Source of the DNA: Bin87 sp963668585
GTDB lineage: Bacteria; Chloroflexota; Dehalococcoidia; Lucifugimonadales; UBA3495
Assembly (NCBI GenBank): GCA_963668585.1
Contig: OY764869.1
Location: 1,364,001 to 1,428,000 of the forward strand
Length of the DNA: 64,000 nucleotides
Reading direction: 5' to 3'
Shown here: one piece after another, positions 10,212-19,751 of the stretch
Layout of the letters: every line of letters starts with the position of its first letter
How positions within the stretch are numbered: position 1 is the first letter of the stretch
Notes under the pieces: model-generated
What the model saw: only the letters and a program-made list of their open reading frames with translations
Databases searched by the model: none
What the model was told of the DNA's origin: nothing
Made by a program: the position numbers and the translations under genes

Positions 10212-10531
10212 CTATCGACGCCGAGTTGCTTCCAGCGCAAAGGGTTTGGGCGAAACAGAGAGGGCGAATACTTCGTCTTCCGTCAACGGCTGGCCGTCAG
10301 CGGGGGCGAAGCGGAAGCGTGACAGCAGCTTGACGACGTGGAGCCAAAAAGCGTTCAGCGCGAAGTGGTCGCCGGTGCAACGGCGGAGTCCTACGCCGAA
10401 GGGCATATAAGCCGCGCTGGCGAGCGCCGGGGAAGGCGAGCCATCGGATTGCGGCAAGAACCGCTCTGGCACGAATTCGTCAGGAGCGTCCCAGAAACGG
10501 GGATCGTGGTGAATCGAGTAGATGTTGCCTA
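10212..10531 (-). pseudogene. Cytochrome P450, C-terminal fragment cut by IS5
   Basis: About 106 residues remain, reading from the IS border: IYSIHHDPRFWDAPDEF, PERFLP, then the haem-binding loop PFGVGLRRCTGDHFA with the axial Cys. This is the last quarter of a P450. Upstream sequence beyond the IS (after 11375) does not continue the P450 in frame, so the 5' part has been lost or rearranged. It sits 10 bp before the MMPL gene; the fragment plus the IS may leave the downstream genes without their native promoter. Confidence 0.85.
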
Positions 10532-11375
10532 GGGGGTGTCGTCAAAAGAGTTTGCTCCAGACCATCACTGCCCGGAGTTGGCAGATGGCCAGGTAAGACG
10601 CGGCTCTCTTGGCATAACGGGTCGCCACGCCGCGCCACTGCTTGAACTCCAGGAAACCGTTCTCCACCAGGTGTCTCAACCGGTACAGCGCCGGGTCATA
10701 GTCCCGCTGCTCCCTCCGGTTCCTCTTCGGTGGTATCACTGGGTCCATGCCCAATTCCCGGGCCGTGGCTATGATTTCATTGGTGTCGTAGGCTTTGTCC
10801 GCCAGCAGGCACTGGGCCTCGATCCCCTGGATCAGAGGCAATGCCTGGGAGGAGTCGGCCTCCGTGCCCTCGGTAACGCCCAGCCTGACCGGCATCCCGT
10901 GGGAGTCCACCGCCAGGTGCAGCTTGCTGTTCAGCCCCCTTTGGTGCGGCCCATGGCCTGGTTGCCGCCCCGGGCCCCAGCGCTATGGGGATGGGCCTTG
11001 ATGTAGCTGGCGTCGATCATCAGCCATTCGAAATCAGGGTCATCCATCACCGCCTCCAGCAGTCCGGACCACACTCCACGGTCCCGCCAGCGGCAGAACC
11101 GCCGGTGAGTGTTCTTCCAGTCTCCGTAGTCCGGCGGCAAATCCCGCCAGGGCGCTCCGGTACGCAAAATCCAGCACACGGCGTCGATAAACCGACGGTT
11201 GTCATGGGCCGGTCGGCCCTGCTTGCCCTCTCCCCCGGGCAGATGCGGCCGCAATCGCTCCCAAACATCATCAGTCATATCGTGGCGCCGGTGCGCTGCT
11301 CGCATACTCCCCACCCTCCAAACTCTCCCAACTCACTCCAATCTATCACCCTCACATTGTTTTGACGACACCCCC
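10532..11375 (-). mobile_element. IS5-family (IS427-type) insertion sequence, complete
   Basis: 844 bp bounded by perfect inverted repeats GGGGGTGTCGTCAAAA and flanked by a TA duplication inside CTAG on both sides. It contains a two-frame transposase gene. A truncated, nearly identical copy lies at 4284-4697, indicating recent activity in this genome. Confidence 0.92.
10542..11314 (-). CDS. IS5-family transposase, ORF A/ORF B joined by -1 frameshift
   Basis: ORF A (11314 to 10931) carries MTDDVWERLRPHLPGG and the first catalytic Asp (LMIDASYIKAHPHS). ORF B (up to 10542) carries LADKAYDTNEI (second Asp) and ENGFLEFKQWRGVATRYAK (Glu). ORF A stops right after AAAGGGGGCTGA; a -1 slip on A-AAG-GGG joins it to ORF B (LNSKLHLAVDSHG). 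This is the known expression mode of IS427-type elements. The start could also be the ATG of MRAAHRRHDM a few codons inside. Confidence 0.88.
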
Positions 11376-11439
11376 TAGGGATCAGGATCCCCAGCGCAGT
11401 GCCGATTTTCACCGCCCTTTGCCAAACCCTCGCCCGCGC

Positions 11440-11763
11440 CTATTCGCAATGTCGAGCGTAGTTGGCCCTGATCTCCGCCATCGTGATCTCGCCTCGCGAC
11501 AGTTGAGCATGCAACCCCTCCTCTTCCTCCGCGCTCAGCGCCACGGTTCCAACAGCTCCGGACACGGTCAGTCGGTACAGCGTGGTGTTGGGGTCCACCA
11601 TGCACTCGGCGTATCGGCGCACCATCCGTTCGTCGGCGTCCACCCCGCAGGCCAGCGCCAGCCACAGGAAAACCACTGTGGTCAACACGTCGCACCACCG
11701 ATGCAAAGTTACCACTTTGAAGGCGCTCAACGACGGAAACCTGTCAGGGACACCCCTCGCCAT
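11440..11763 (-). CDS. Small predicted lipoprotein, unknown
   Basis: Contains a hydrophobic stretch VLTTVVFLWLALACGVDADE ending in a lipobox (LALAC), then about 70 polar residues with a short acidic helix (SAEEEEGLHAQLSRGEI). The start is uncertain: the ATG at 11763 gives a long polar leader, and a GTG nearer the hydrophobic segment would make a standard signal peptide. It overlaps the end of the preceding gene by about 20 bp. I do not recognise the family. Likely membrane-attached on the outside. Confidence 0.5.
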   Translation of the reverse strand: MARGVPDRFPSLSAFKVVTLHRWCDVLTTVVFLWLALACGVDADERMVRRYAECMVDPNTTLYRLTVSGAVGTVALSAEEEEGLHAQLSRGEITMAEIRANYARHCE

Positions 11764-12259
11764 CGGCCAGCTGGCGCGGCATCCTCTCGCTGAACATCTT
11801 GGGATTCGCCACCGCGGCGAAATCAAGGTCGACGAAGTAACTCTGCAGCGGGCTGTTGGCCGCCACCGGCCGGGAAAGCGTCATCCCCCGTTCCCGCTGG
11901 AACCGCCGCAGCGCGTGGCCCATCCGCATCAGCAACGAGCGCAGCTCCATCGGCGTCAACTCCGTACGCTGGCATAGGGCGCTCCTATGGATGCCCGCGG
12001 TACCGGCCCGCCACACGTGCAGTGCCATCCGCCTGGCCGCCGGCTCCAGCCCAGCCAGGAAATCGGAGGCGAGGCCCTCCGTCCATTCCCCGGGAACCGC
12101 TTCGTGGGGTACCGCCGCATCTTGCGTACCGGCGGCCGGCGTCTCGATTGACCCGCCAGCATCGCCCACGGTTGCGCGGCGCTCCGCGCTCCCAAGCTGC
12201 CGCAGGACCCGGAACACCTCGTTATGGCTGCCCTCAATTTCTACGCGCACCCGCGTCAT
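11744..12259 (-). CDS. Hypothetical protein
   Basis: 171 residues, with GGGGAG 8 bp before the ATG. The protein begins MTRVRVEIEGSHNEVFRVLR; an Ala/Arg-rich helical middle contains RMALHVWRAGTAGIHRSAL and LTPMELRSLLMRMGHALRRF. The helical part with a conserved-looking Trp resembles small winged-helix or DNA-binding folds, but I cannot name a family. The next gene downstream starts inside its 3' end, so the two are probably cotranscribed. Confidence 0.6.
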   Translation of the reverse strand: MTRVRVEIEGSHNEVFRVLRQLGSAERRATVGDAGGSIETPAAGTQDAAVPHEAVPGEWTEGLASDFLAGLEPAARRMALHVWRAGTAGIHRSALCQRTELTPMELRSLLMRMGHALRRFQRERGMTLSRPVAANSPLQSYFVDLDFAAVANPKMFSERMPRQLADGEGCP

Positions 12260-12436
12260 GGTGACACTCCCCTACCATCGCCCTTGTCTGCGTAACCACG
12301 CCGCAGAAGACGCCGTCCGCAAACGTGGTCGCCGATGCCACGGCGCCATGGGTTGGAATTATGGCATTGCGTGCCGGAGCTTTCACCCATGACCAAGCCG
12401 TCCGAAGCCTTCAAAATCTGCTGCGTGAAGTGCAAG

Positions 12437-12623
12437 CTCGACTTTACGCAAAATCCACAAACAGCAATGGATGTCCCCGCTGTGGGGTGGCGCCACATGT
12501 GGCAGGTGCCGGAAGGTTTTTGACTGTCCGCAGTTACCCCAGACATTTGAGAACTCGAGGGTGCCCCTATCATCCATTCTCAATCGTCATCGCTCATGGC
12601 ACCCAAAAATGCGTAAAGTCCAG
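12437..12623. repeat. Short non-autonomous element with IS-like termini
   Basis: The left end CTCGACTTTACGCAAAATCC and the complement of the right end, CTGGACTTTACGCATTTTTG, closely match the termini of the 1458-bp DDE-type IS at 32823-34280 (CTAAGCTTTACGCAAAAT and CTGGGCTTTGCGCATTTT). Only 187 bp separate the ends and no transposase is inside. No clear target duplication (GCAAG against CCAAA). Confidence 0.55.
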
Positions 12624-13147
12624 CCAAAAAGCCCGCTTTCGAAACCAATTTCGTTATGCCGGTCGGCAAGCAAAAGACAAAACCAAATGCCAGTACAATC
12701 CGGTCGATCAAAGCCGTCCCTAACGAACGTCGCCAACATTGGTAGGCGGAGCAAAGGAAAAATGTAGACCAACGTTAGCACCATCTCCGATTCGGCCAAC
12801 CCCCAAGATGCTGCCTGCCAACTCGTGTCCCAAGTCCCGGGCCAGGTCAAGACATCCAGGCGCCCACGCCAGCGCAAGGCTCGCCCGAAGCGCAACAACG
12901 TCGAACAACTCTCCCTGCCCGGCCTCCTGCCCAGCGGCGAGGAAATCAAGCAATGACCCGCCGGGTCACGCATCAGCCACTAAGGGCGTCTTGAACCTTG
13001 GCAGACGCCGGCTCATCCGACAAACGCCCCGGGGAAGGTCTCGGCCAACGACACGACCCTCAAAATCCCATCGCGCACTATCGTGTGACGGTACAGTCGG
13101 GTTAGCTGAAAGCCCGTAGGAGTCCACCTCCTCACTGTCCCGGCTGT
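12624..13147. other. Intergenic region, no supported gene
   Basis: Several overlapping short frames exist on both strands, but none has a ribosome binding site, a recognisable motif or consistent codon bias. It may contain degraded coding sequence. It lies downstream of the serpin gene. The stretch 12260-12436 upstream of the short element is likewise without a supported gene. Confidence 0.4.
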
Positions 13148-14599
13148 TCACGCCGGGTCGGGATTGGACACTCGCCCCATGAACAGGACCGTGCCGGTCC
13201 CAATGTCTCGGATGAGGAAGATGAAGGGTCGGTCGATTGTCACCTCAATGGGATCTTTGCTGGGACCCGACGTAAGCATGACCACCCCCGTGGCCGCCGC
13301 CGCCTCCGTGCCCTCCTCGTCCACCGACACGAACGCCTTGTGGACTACTTCGGAAATCCAAAGGTCCCTGGAGCCGGTCATGCCTGAAAAATCGGCTCCG
13401 ACGCCGAAGGCGTCGGGCATCCCCATTCCGGCCAAGGTATCGCTCAGGCTGAACTGCGACTCGAACTCGAACAACGGCATCGTGAGGATGACGTAGTCAA
13501 TCTCGATGTCATCAATGATCCGGTTGAGCATTTCCGAGTCCAGTGAGCCTTCCAATTCTTCCAGCGCCCCCTCGTCGGGCAGCAGGATCGTCATGGACAT
13601 CTCCCTCCAGGAGTACGGCACATCGACCACCTGGTACCCGTCGCCCCTGGCGTAGCCGTAGAATTCCTTGGTGGTCTCCGTCATCATTGGAACCATTACC
13701 GTACCGCCTCCCGCCAGATAAAAAGGACGTACCTCGGTATCCCTCGGACTGAAGGGCCAGAGCCAAGACGCGTTGAAGTAGATAGCGTTGGTGAGCACCA
13801 ATCGGGTGGTATGGTCTATGACCCCCGGTGGCAGGAGGTCCTTGATCTTGCCTTCGGTTTCCTCAGCAACCCAGTCGTTGATCCTGACGCGAGACTCATC
13901 CGCCGCGCCCACGAAGTCCACGGCCATCATCCCAGCACCGTAGTGTTCGGCCAACATGTCGAGAAAGTCGGGCAGGAAATGATAGCCGTCCTGACCCCAG
14001 ATCGCGTTGGCGATGTTCAAGCGGAAATACTGTCCGGCCTCACTGGAGTCGTTGGGCGCGCCCCCTGGCCCCTGGCCTCGCGACGCAAGGGTCCGGTCCA
14101 GTGCGTTGAACGCGGGATGAAGGCTGCTTTGCGGAAGCCTGTGGTGAAGAGTGTCCGCCATCTGGCGTTGCGTCTCGCCTCTGGCTCCGGCGGAGGTCAT
14201 GGCGAGAGCCTGGGAGATGCTGAAAGGGGAGTAGAACAGGTTGTCGTCTCCATCGCTCAGAGCGCGGTACAGGTCGAAGGCGAAGGCATTGTTTCCCCGC
14301 ACCAGTTCGCCCAGGTCCGCTGCACCCACGGTTGAGGCAGACCGGTCCTTGTCCGAACGCAGTGCGTTGACCGCTGTTGGGTCTGGTAGGGCAGGATTCC
14401 CGAAGGCCGCCGAGGTCGGCGCCTGCGTCGCGGGCGGAACCACCGTTGGAGATTCTCCGCCACAACTTGAAACTCCCGTCAACACGAGCAGAGCCACGGC
14501 AGCCAGCCAAATCTGCCTTGAAACTCCGTACCAGAGCACTAGCGCCGCCCGCAAACCGGAATTGACCACTATCATCCTTTTTTTGATTTTGATCCTCAT
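13148..14599 (-). CDS. Serpin-family protease inhibitor, lipoprotein
   Basis: 483 residues. The N-terminus has a signal peptide ending in a lipobox (LTGVSSC, Cys46), a Pro/Thr-rich tether to about residue 100, then a full serpin fold. Hallmarks seen: NLFYSPFSISQALAM, LVLTNAIYFNASW, VVHKAFVSVDEEGTEAAAAT and the C-terminal IDRPFIFLIRD...TGTVLFMGRVSNP. The reactive-loop hinge EEGTEAAAATG has small residues at P14-P9, so an inhibitory (loop-inserting) serpin is expected; counting 17 residues puts the scissile bond near TS-GPS. It probably protects the surface against serine or cysteine proteases. Its ATG overlaps the TGA of the META gene (ATGA), indicating translational coupling. Confidence 0.93.
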   Translation of the reverse strand: MRIKIKKRMIVVNSGLRAALVLWYGVSRQIWLAAVALLVLTGVSSCGGESPTVVPPATQAPTSAAFGNPALPDPTAVNALRSDKDRSASTVGAADLGELVRGNNAFAFDLYRALSDGDDNLFYSPFSISQALAMTSAGARGETQRQMADTLHHRLPQSSLHPAFNALDRTLASRGQGPGGAPNDSSEAGQYFRLNIANAIWGQDGYHFLPDFLDMLAEHYGAGMMAVDFVGAADESRVRINDWVAEETEGKIKDLLPPGVIDHTTRLVLTNAIYFNASWLWPFSPRDTEVRPFYLAGGGTVMVPMMTETTKEFYGYARGDGYQVVDVPYSWREMSMTILLPDEGALEELEGSLDSEMLNRIIDDIEIDYVILTMPLFEFESQFSLSDTLAGMGMPDAFGVGADFSGMTGSRDLWISEVVHKAFVSVDEEGTEAAAATGVVMLTSGPSKDPIEVTIDRPFIFLIRDIGTGTVLFMGRVSNPDPA

Positions 14600-16068
14600 T
14601 CTGAGTATCGGAACACCAGTGCATCGCCGGCGCGGGTGACGACCACCAATCGGTCCGCGAAGACATGGTAACGCTCTGCGGTCACCAGCAAATCGAGATA
14701 CTGGAGCTGTTGAGGCGGCATGGAGCCTCGGTCGTCACACAAATTCTCCGTTCTCAAAACGGCGGCGTCGTTGAAAATCGTGCCGTCCGCGCCGATCAAT
14801 GTTGCCCCGTCCCCGCCAGCTGCGCGGTACGCGTACGAGTGGCACCCGAACGACCCTTCGATGGACCCCTCGGCGAACGCGGCGGTCACGTCTCCGTTGG
14901 CAACCAGATCAACAGTCTTGGGCCGGGTCATCCCTGAACCGTCCGAACGGGTCTCCAGGAACCGGATCAAACGCCACCGTGCGTCGAATATGGCGCCTGC
15001 CGGCTGGGGCAACGGCTCAAACGTCAGTGTCTTGCCCTTGCTGGTACGCACCGTCAATCGTTCGGACCCATCGGCCTGGTGGATCGAGTACTCATTCGCC
15101 CACCCGAAGTCTTCCACGAACCGGTGCTCTCGTTTGACCGCGTCCCTGGAGCACGCCTCGGTGGAGCCGGACATGCCCTTGTATGGCATCCGCATGCGCC
15201 TGTTGGACGCCGTGTACCCTACGGTGTAGTCGCGGCAGGCAGTGGTGCCGGTAGCCGCCCGGGAGTCCAAAAACAAAAGGGTCGTAGTTCCTGCACCGTA
15301 GGTCGCGTCGTCGTCCACGAGCCGCCAACTGGTGCCCACCAGGTCCATGGGTCGTCCGGCTAATGGCGGTTGCCTGACGAAAACCAGCACGACCTCTCCC
15401 GAACGGTCGACTATATGCAGACGGTCATCCACGACGCGGGCTTTGGTCCCCTGCTGCATGGCCTCCACGTACCGGTCCGCCTGGTCGAGGATGCCGGGAG
15501 GACTCATGCAGCCCATGGCGGTTCCGTGAACGGGCGGCGGCAAGATGTCCCCGTCTGGATTGATGATCGGTTTGCTGGACTCGTGGCGACCTCCAATGAA
15601 ATTGCAACCGTCGAACCCGTGGAACTGCGGCCCGTCGAAAATCAGCGTTGCATAGGTTCCGGCAATCGGAGGTTGCCCGTCGATCAACTCCAGAATCCAG
15701 GTAGCGCCGTCAATTGACAGTGTGGTGGAACTGGACCCAGGAACCGCGGTGGCAGCAGAAGTTTTCGTGGGGGTGAAGGCCGGAACGGAGGTTCCAACAA
15801 AGGTTGTCGTGGGACTGGGCTCCGGAACCGCGGTGGCCGCAGAAGTTTTCGCGGGAGTGAGGGCCGGAACGGAAGCTCCAGCAAAGGTTGTGGTGGAACC
15901 GGGCACCGAAACCGCCGCGCCAGTGGGGGTCGTGGTGGGGCTGAGCGCCAGAGCGGCGCTGCCGACGTTGCTCTCGGGTCGCTGCGACGGATTGGGGCCG
16001 TCGCAGGCGATGCCAACCATCAGCGCCACGGTGACCGCCAGAACCGCCATCAATCCGGTTGTCTGCAT
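14596..16068 (-). CDS. META-domain (HslJ-like) lipoprotein
   Basis: 490 residues from the ATG at 16068, chosen because GGGAGG lies 10 bp upstream; an earlier in-frame ATG lacks one. The signal peptide ends with a lipobox (LMVGIAC, Cys22). A Thr/Ser/Pro-rich tether of about 90 residues contains two copies of a SVPAxTPxKTSAATAVP unit. Three META/HslJ-like modules follow, with signatures GATWILELIDGQPP, FHGFDGCNFIGG, VGTSWRLVDDD and EGSFGCHSY. META domains occur in heat-shock and secreted proteins of uncertain function. It is encoded in a run of exported proteins and is coupled to the serpin. Confidence 0.85.
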   Translation of the reverse strand: MQTTGLMAVLAVTVALMVGIACDGPNPSQRPESNVGSAALALSPTTTPTGAAVSVPGSTTTFAGASVPALTPAKTSAATAVPEPSPTTTFVGTSVPAFTPTKTSAATAVPGSSSTTLSIDGATWILELIDGQPPIAGTYATLIFDGPQFHGFDGCNFIGGRHESSKPIINPDGDILPPPVHGTAMGCMSPPGILDQADRYVEAMQQGTKARVVDDRLHIVDRSGEVVLVFVRQPPLAGRPMDLVGTSWRLVDDDATYGAGTTTLLFLDSRAATGTTACRDYTVGYTASNRRMRMPYKGMSGSTEACSRDAVKREHRFVEDFGWANEYSIHQADGSERLTVRTSKGKTLTFEPLPQPAGAIFDARWRLIRFLETRSDGSGMTRPKTVDLVANGDVTAAFAEGSIEGSFGCHSYAYRAAGGDGATLIGADGTIFNDAAVLRTENLCDDRGSMPPQQLQYLDLLVTAERYHVFADRLVVVTRAGDALVFRYSE

Positions 16069-16119
16069 GGAGTTCGAACCTCCCGCCGTGGCAACGACAG
16101 CAGGCACCCAAGATATTGG

Positions 16120-16390
16120 TCACCCACAGTGGCGTTCCGCGCGTTCTCGATACTCGTCCGTCTTCACATAGAGTTCGGCTTCCCACAGGCCGAGGCGCAC
16201 GCCGGGTGTTGGGTGGACGACCTCCCCGATGCGCCGGTTGACCTCCAGCCGCGCCTGGATGCTTCCGCCGTCCTTAACCGGTAACACATCACCGTCTTAC
16301 ACCGAAAGCGAAATGACCCCAGTCACCGCTGCGGATCCAGCGGATGTGGTTCACCCGCGCCACGACAGCGGTTGGCCTTGGCGTCCAGCA
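16120..16390 (-). pseudogene. Small frameshifted ORF between lipoprotein genes
   Basis: Two GC3-rich minus-strand frames abut: one gives VARVNHIRWIRSGDWGHFAF and the other gives DGDVLPVKDGGSIQARLEVN, ending at the stop at 16120. Deleting one base near GGTGTAAGACGG would join them into about 90 residues. No signal peptide or known motif is seen. It may be a broken remnant of a gene in the same operon; alternatively the two frames are chance. Confidence 0.3.
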
Positions 16391-16452
16391 TTCGGGGCTC
16401 GACGGACAAGCAAGCCAGTCCCTTCGGCCATTGGTTGGTCGTCCATGGGCGT

Positions 16453-17557
16453 CTACTCCGACTGCAACGCACTTTGGTACGTCTGCTCCAAGTCCTCGTC
16501 GTGCCAGACGACTACGGCATTTTCGCGCCTTTCGCCCGGCAAGGCGTTCCGCAGAGCGAGGATCTCATCATTGCTGGCGCTCTCCAATCCCCTCTCCTCA
16601 ATTACGGCCTGAAAGAGTCTGATTTCGCCCAATGCCTTTCCATACTCGGGGAGTGCGATGTTCTCCCAGTAGGCATCGCTGTCGGGGTCGAACCCAAGAA
16701 GCGCAACACCCTCACGACATTCCGCGCCATGCTCTCCGAGGCAAGCCTCCCGATGTTGGCGCATATAGTCTCCGGCTTCCTCGCGGGTAGGGGTGAGTTG
16801 GCGGCGTTCGACCTCTGCCTGTTCGATGAATTGGTCAATGACGGCCACGATGGACTTTTCCACCGCCGCGTCTCTGGTCATGGACCCGTCCGTCATCATC
16901 CAGAATTCAGCCCACCGGCGGATGTCTCCGCGCGTAACGTCTTTGCCCTGAACGGTCGCCACCACCATCGTGTCTCCGTCTTTGGGTTCGAGGGCATCGC
17001 TGCGGTTGTCGCCGCGTTCAAGCAGTGGCTCGTACCGGTAGCTCGCTCCATACATGGACCCCGTATCGGCATCAAATGCCACCAGGCCCACCGAAAGGTC
17101 CTCCCGGGCTTCCTCCGGTGTGATGCCGCCCGTGCGCCATGAACCCCGGGCTTCGACGACCCAAACCAATGGATCCGGGAGCCTCGTCCCCAGCGTTCCC
17201 CCTTGCATCGCCTCAAACTCGTGCCTGCGCATCAAGCGGACCGTCGGCGAGTGGGGTTTTCCGGTTACATTGAGCCCGGGGGCGTTGAAGCTCAGATGTG
17301 CCAGTCCCAGCCGGGCGGCCAGTCGTTCGGAGATTCTGGGTCCTCCGTCTGTCCCAACCGGCCGATGCTCGTTCGGCAATTCGCCCCACACTGACCGCGT
17401 TACGACCGGGTCCGTCATGATACCCCGCGAGAGTTCACCCGTCTCCAGCCAGAACGCCCGCACGACCGACGAACCATCGGCGAGCCGAATGCCGAGGAAG
17501 TAGCGTGGCCCATCATGGTCGCGGCTACTCTGGTTCACCGGTGCTTCAAGCACTAAG
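16453..17557 (-). pseudogene. PrsA/SurA-like lipoprotein, C-terminal segment (gene interrupted twice)
   Basis: This is the last part of one gene that originally ran 21053 to 16453. The segment joins the middle segment (19014-19749) in frame if the DDE-type IS (17558-19013) and one CTAAG copy are removed: ...IRRFVAL then VLEAPVNQSSRD. The C-terminal domain contains VATVQGKDVTRGDIRRWAEF, then a helical stretch with AVIDQFIEQAEVERRQLTPT, resembling the SurA/PrsA N-domain (VNGxxIT..., long helices) of extracytoplasmic chaperones. The rest is unlike known families. The split prevents a full-length product. Homology to PrsA is suggestive, not proven. Confidence 0.65.
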
Positions 17558-19013
17558 CTGGACTTTGTACGTTCAAGCGGCGTAGGCGAGGGAATCGATA
17601 AGCCGGGCGTATAAATCGAGAGCCTGTTTTTCCCGGTCATCGTCGGGCGACGACATTGAAAAACTCTGGGACGCCAGCCACAGGTGTCGTCGCACCAGGG
17701 CGATGGCATCCACGAAGGTGGGTGACGGCTTGTCGTACCAGGCCGCAGTGCGTTGGGTGATGGGGCTCTCTTGCTGCAGCGTGTGGGCCGCCAGGGCGAT
17801 CCAGGAAAACAGACCCATCAGGATGGGCGTAGTGCGGGCGATGGCGCGATCTGACCATTGGCGCTGAGTTTCCACACCCAGGTGAGCCCGCACCTCCTGG
17901 TAGGTGACTTCCAGTTGCCAACGCAGCACAAACCACTGGAGGATCTGTATTGGGTTGACCGATTGATCCGTGCAGAGCAGGGCTTGAGTGTCCAGTTCGC
18001 CCTTGGGGTCTCGAACCAGCACCCACCGGATGGGCACGGGCGGTTTGCCGTGGTGGTACCAAAGGGCGGTCTGGGAGGCCAGTTCCAGAGTGCGGACGGC
18101 GCCGTCATACCAGGACACCGACACGGTGTCCCACCGCAGGTTGGGATCATCAAGGCGTTGCTTGAGGGTGGGTTGACGTGATCCCTTCACCCGGGGTCGG
18201 CCAGTTTGACCCGGTGAGCGGGGTGGCGCGGGATCATAGAGACCGGCGTCCAGGCGCAGCCTGGTGATGAGGGTTACCGGTTCACGGAGCGACTGGCAGC
18301 AGTGGAGCAGGTCGAGGACGGCGTAGCCGTTGTCGCCCACCACTACCAGCGGCCGATGCGGCAGCCAGCGCCGCAGTTGCAGGATCATCTGGCGGGCCCA
18401 GTCAGTGACCTTCTTGTGGCGGCGTCCCCGCTTTTGGTGATAGCGTTCCGAGGGCGCCAGCACGGTGAGGAAGGGCAAGGCCCAATAGCGACCGGCCCAG
18501 GGGATGTGTCCCAGCCACATCAGTGAGACCCAGCGTAAACCGCTGGCCTTGACTGTATAGCTGCGGCTGGAACGCACGCCATCTCGGTAGACACCCAGGG
18601 CGTTGATCTTTGGACCTTGCCGCCGCTCCAGGGTTTCGTCGATGCCGAACACCAGGGGGCCGTCGCCGTGGTCGAGATGCCCGATCAGCAGCCGGAGCAA
18701 AACCTGGGACGCTCCAAGGGGCGACCATGCTGCCCGGTTCAGTACATGATGGTAGCGGGCATAGTTGCGGTCGCTGCTGAGGCCCATGACGCGCAACGCC
18801 GAGGCTACCGTGCGCTGGCCCGGGGTCAGGATCGTGCCGACCAATAGGATCTGAGCCTTTCGCCAAGTGCGGTGTTGGAACAAAATGGCGAAGGGAAAGA
18901 GAACCGTTACAATGGCATCGGGCAGGGTGAGCATGGTCGACCTACGGTGAGATGTGGGGTCAACCCAGCTTACCCTGTCTTCCTCATTTTTCTAGTTTTT
19001 GTACAAAGTCCAG
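17558..19013 (-). mobile_element. DDE-type insertion sequence copy 1 (1456 bp)
   Basis: Inverted ends CTGGACTTTGTAC...GTACAAAGTCCAG are flanked by the 5-bp direct repeat CTAAG (17553-17557 and 19014-19018). It carries a single transposase and interrupts the lipoprotein gene. The same element type occurs at 32823-34280 with its own 5-bp repeat, CTTGG. Confidence 0.9.
17573..18934 (-). CDS. IS701/DDE_5-like transposase
   Basis: 453 residues, same length as the copy at 32902-34263 and strongly similar. Landmarks: ILTPGQRTVASALRVMG, FGIDETLERRQG (first Asp), VVVGDNGYAVLDLLHCC (second Asp region) and RWQLEVTYQEVRAHLGVETQ (Glu). It is a DDE-superfamily endonuclease related to IS701/IS4-like transposases. 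The exact IS family needs a database comparison; the 5-bp duplication is not the 4-bp YTAR usual for IS701. Confidence 0.88.
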   Translation of the reverse strand: MLTLPDAIVTVLFPFAILFQHRTWRKAQILLVGTILTPGQRTVASALRVMGLSSDRNYARYHHVLNRAAWSPLGASQVLLRLLIGHLDHGDGPLVFGIDETLERRQGPKINALGVYRDGVRSSRSYTVKASGLRWVSLMWLGHIPWAGRYWALPFLTVLAPSERYHQKRGRRHKKVTDWARQMILQLRRWLPHRPLVVVGDNGYAVLDLLHCCQSLREPVTLITRLRLDAGLYDPAPPRSPGQTGRPRVKGSRQPTLKQRLDDPNLRWDTVSVSWYDGAVRTLELASQTALWYHHGKPPVPIRWVLVRDPKGELDTQALLCTDQSVNPIQILQWFVLRWQLEVTYQEVRAHLGVETQRQWSDRAIARTTPILMGLFSWIALAAHTLQQESPITQRTAAWYDKPSPTFVDAIALVRRHLWLASQSFSMSSPDDDREKQALDLYARLIDSLAYAA

Positions 19014-19749
19014 CTAAGGCGACGAACCGCCGAATGGTTCCTTCGTCATCCATAGTGCCCAGGATGGTCATTGCGTCATCATCATTGAGGATGTCGATGG
19101 ACTTGACCTTGCCGCTAATGTCCAGCAAGTCCCCGCCGGTCGTGGCGAATGGATTCGTGTCCGCTTCATACAGCGTTGCCCTGCCTTCCTCCAACGTCGC
19201 CAGCCGAAAATGCGGCGAGTAGTCCTTTACGGAATAGACCTCCGTACCAGGATTCAGGTAGGTGGCGTCGCCGTCCTGGTAGCTGTAATAGGGACCTGCG
19301 TAGCCGTCGCCCCTGAAGGCGACCCGGTATAGCTCCGGACCCAAGGCTTCCGCCGTGAGGTCACGATTGTTCTGCACAGCTACGTTCCACTGCCTGAGGT
19401 AATCGACACCGCCGAATTTCACCATGGGAACCCAACCAATCGTATGACGTCCGGGCCGCGCGTCTTCGCCGTTCGTGAGTACCCCAACAACGCGCGCCAT
19501 TATGGTTTCGTCGTCAAGCACCGCATCCAAGTGCCTTGGGCCGTCTGCCCGCCCGTCGTGTCGATGTATTACCTTACCGTCGCGGTCCACAACTGCCTGA
19601 GAGCCGGAGGGGACGTGAGTGATGTAGGCGACCTTTTCCGACATCTCCGGCGTCAGTCCGTTCACGAAAGCAACCACCACGCCGGGTGCCGGATCCAGTC
19701 TGTAGGTACCCGAGGGTGGCCCTGCCGACGACAGCCCACCACAAGCCGC
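19014..19749 (-). pseudogene. PrsA/SurA-like lipoprotein, middle segment
   Basis: The frame enters at the IS630 border as GCG-GCT-TGT (A-A-C, lipobox Cys) and continues GGLSSAGPPSGTYRLDPAPG and VVVAFVNGLTPEMSEKV to the DDE-type IS border. It contains a region of unknown fold with IGWVPMVKFGGVDYLRQWN. A GTG-initiated reading from 19680 is possible but would lack the signal peptide. Confidence 0.65.
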
Positions 19750-19751
19750 TA

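Noticed and set aside
12432..12628. Target duplication for the 187-bp element
   Set aside because: GCAAG and CCAAA differ at two of five positions, so it was not counted as a duplication.
12720..12953. Possible dehydrogenase fragment (DLGHELAGSILGVG)
   Set aside because: Only this short resemblance to a zinc-dehydrogenase GHE motif; no supporting residues, start or codon bias.
16070..16080. GTTCGAACCT, like a tRNA T-loop
   Set aside because: It sits in the ribosome-binding region of the META gene and no acceptor or anticodon stem can be built around it.
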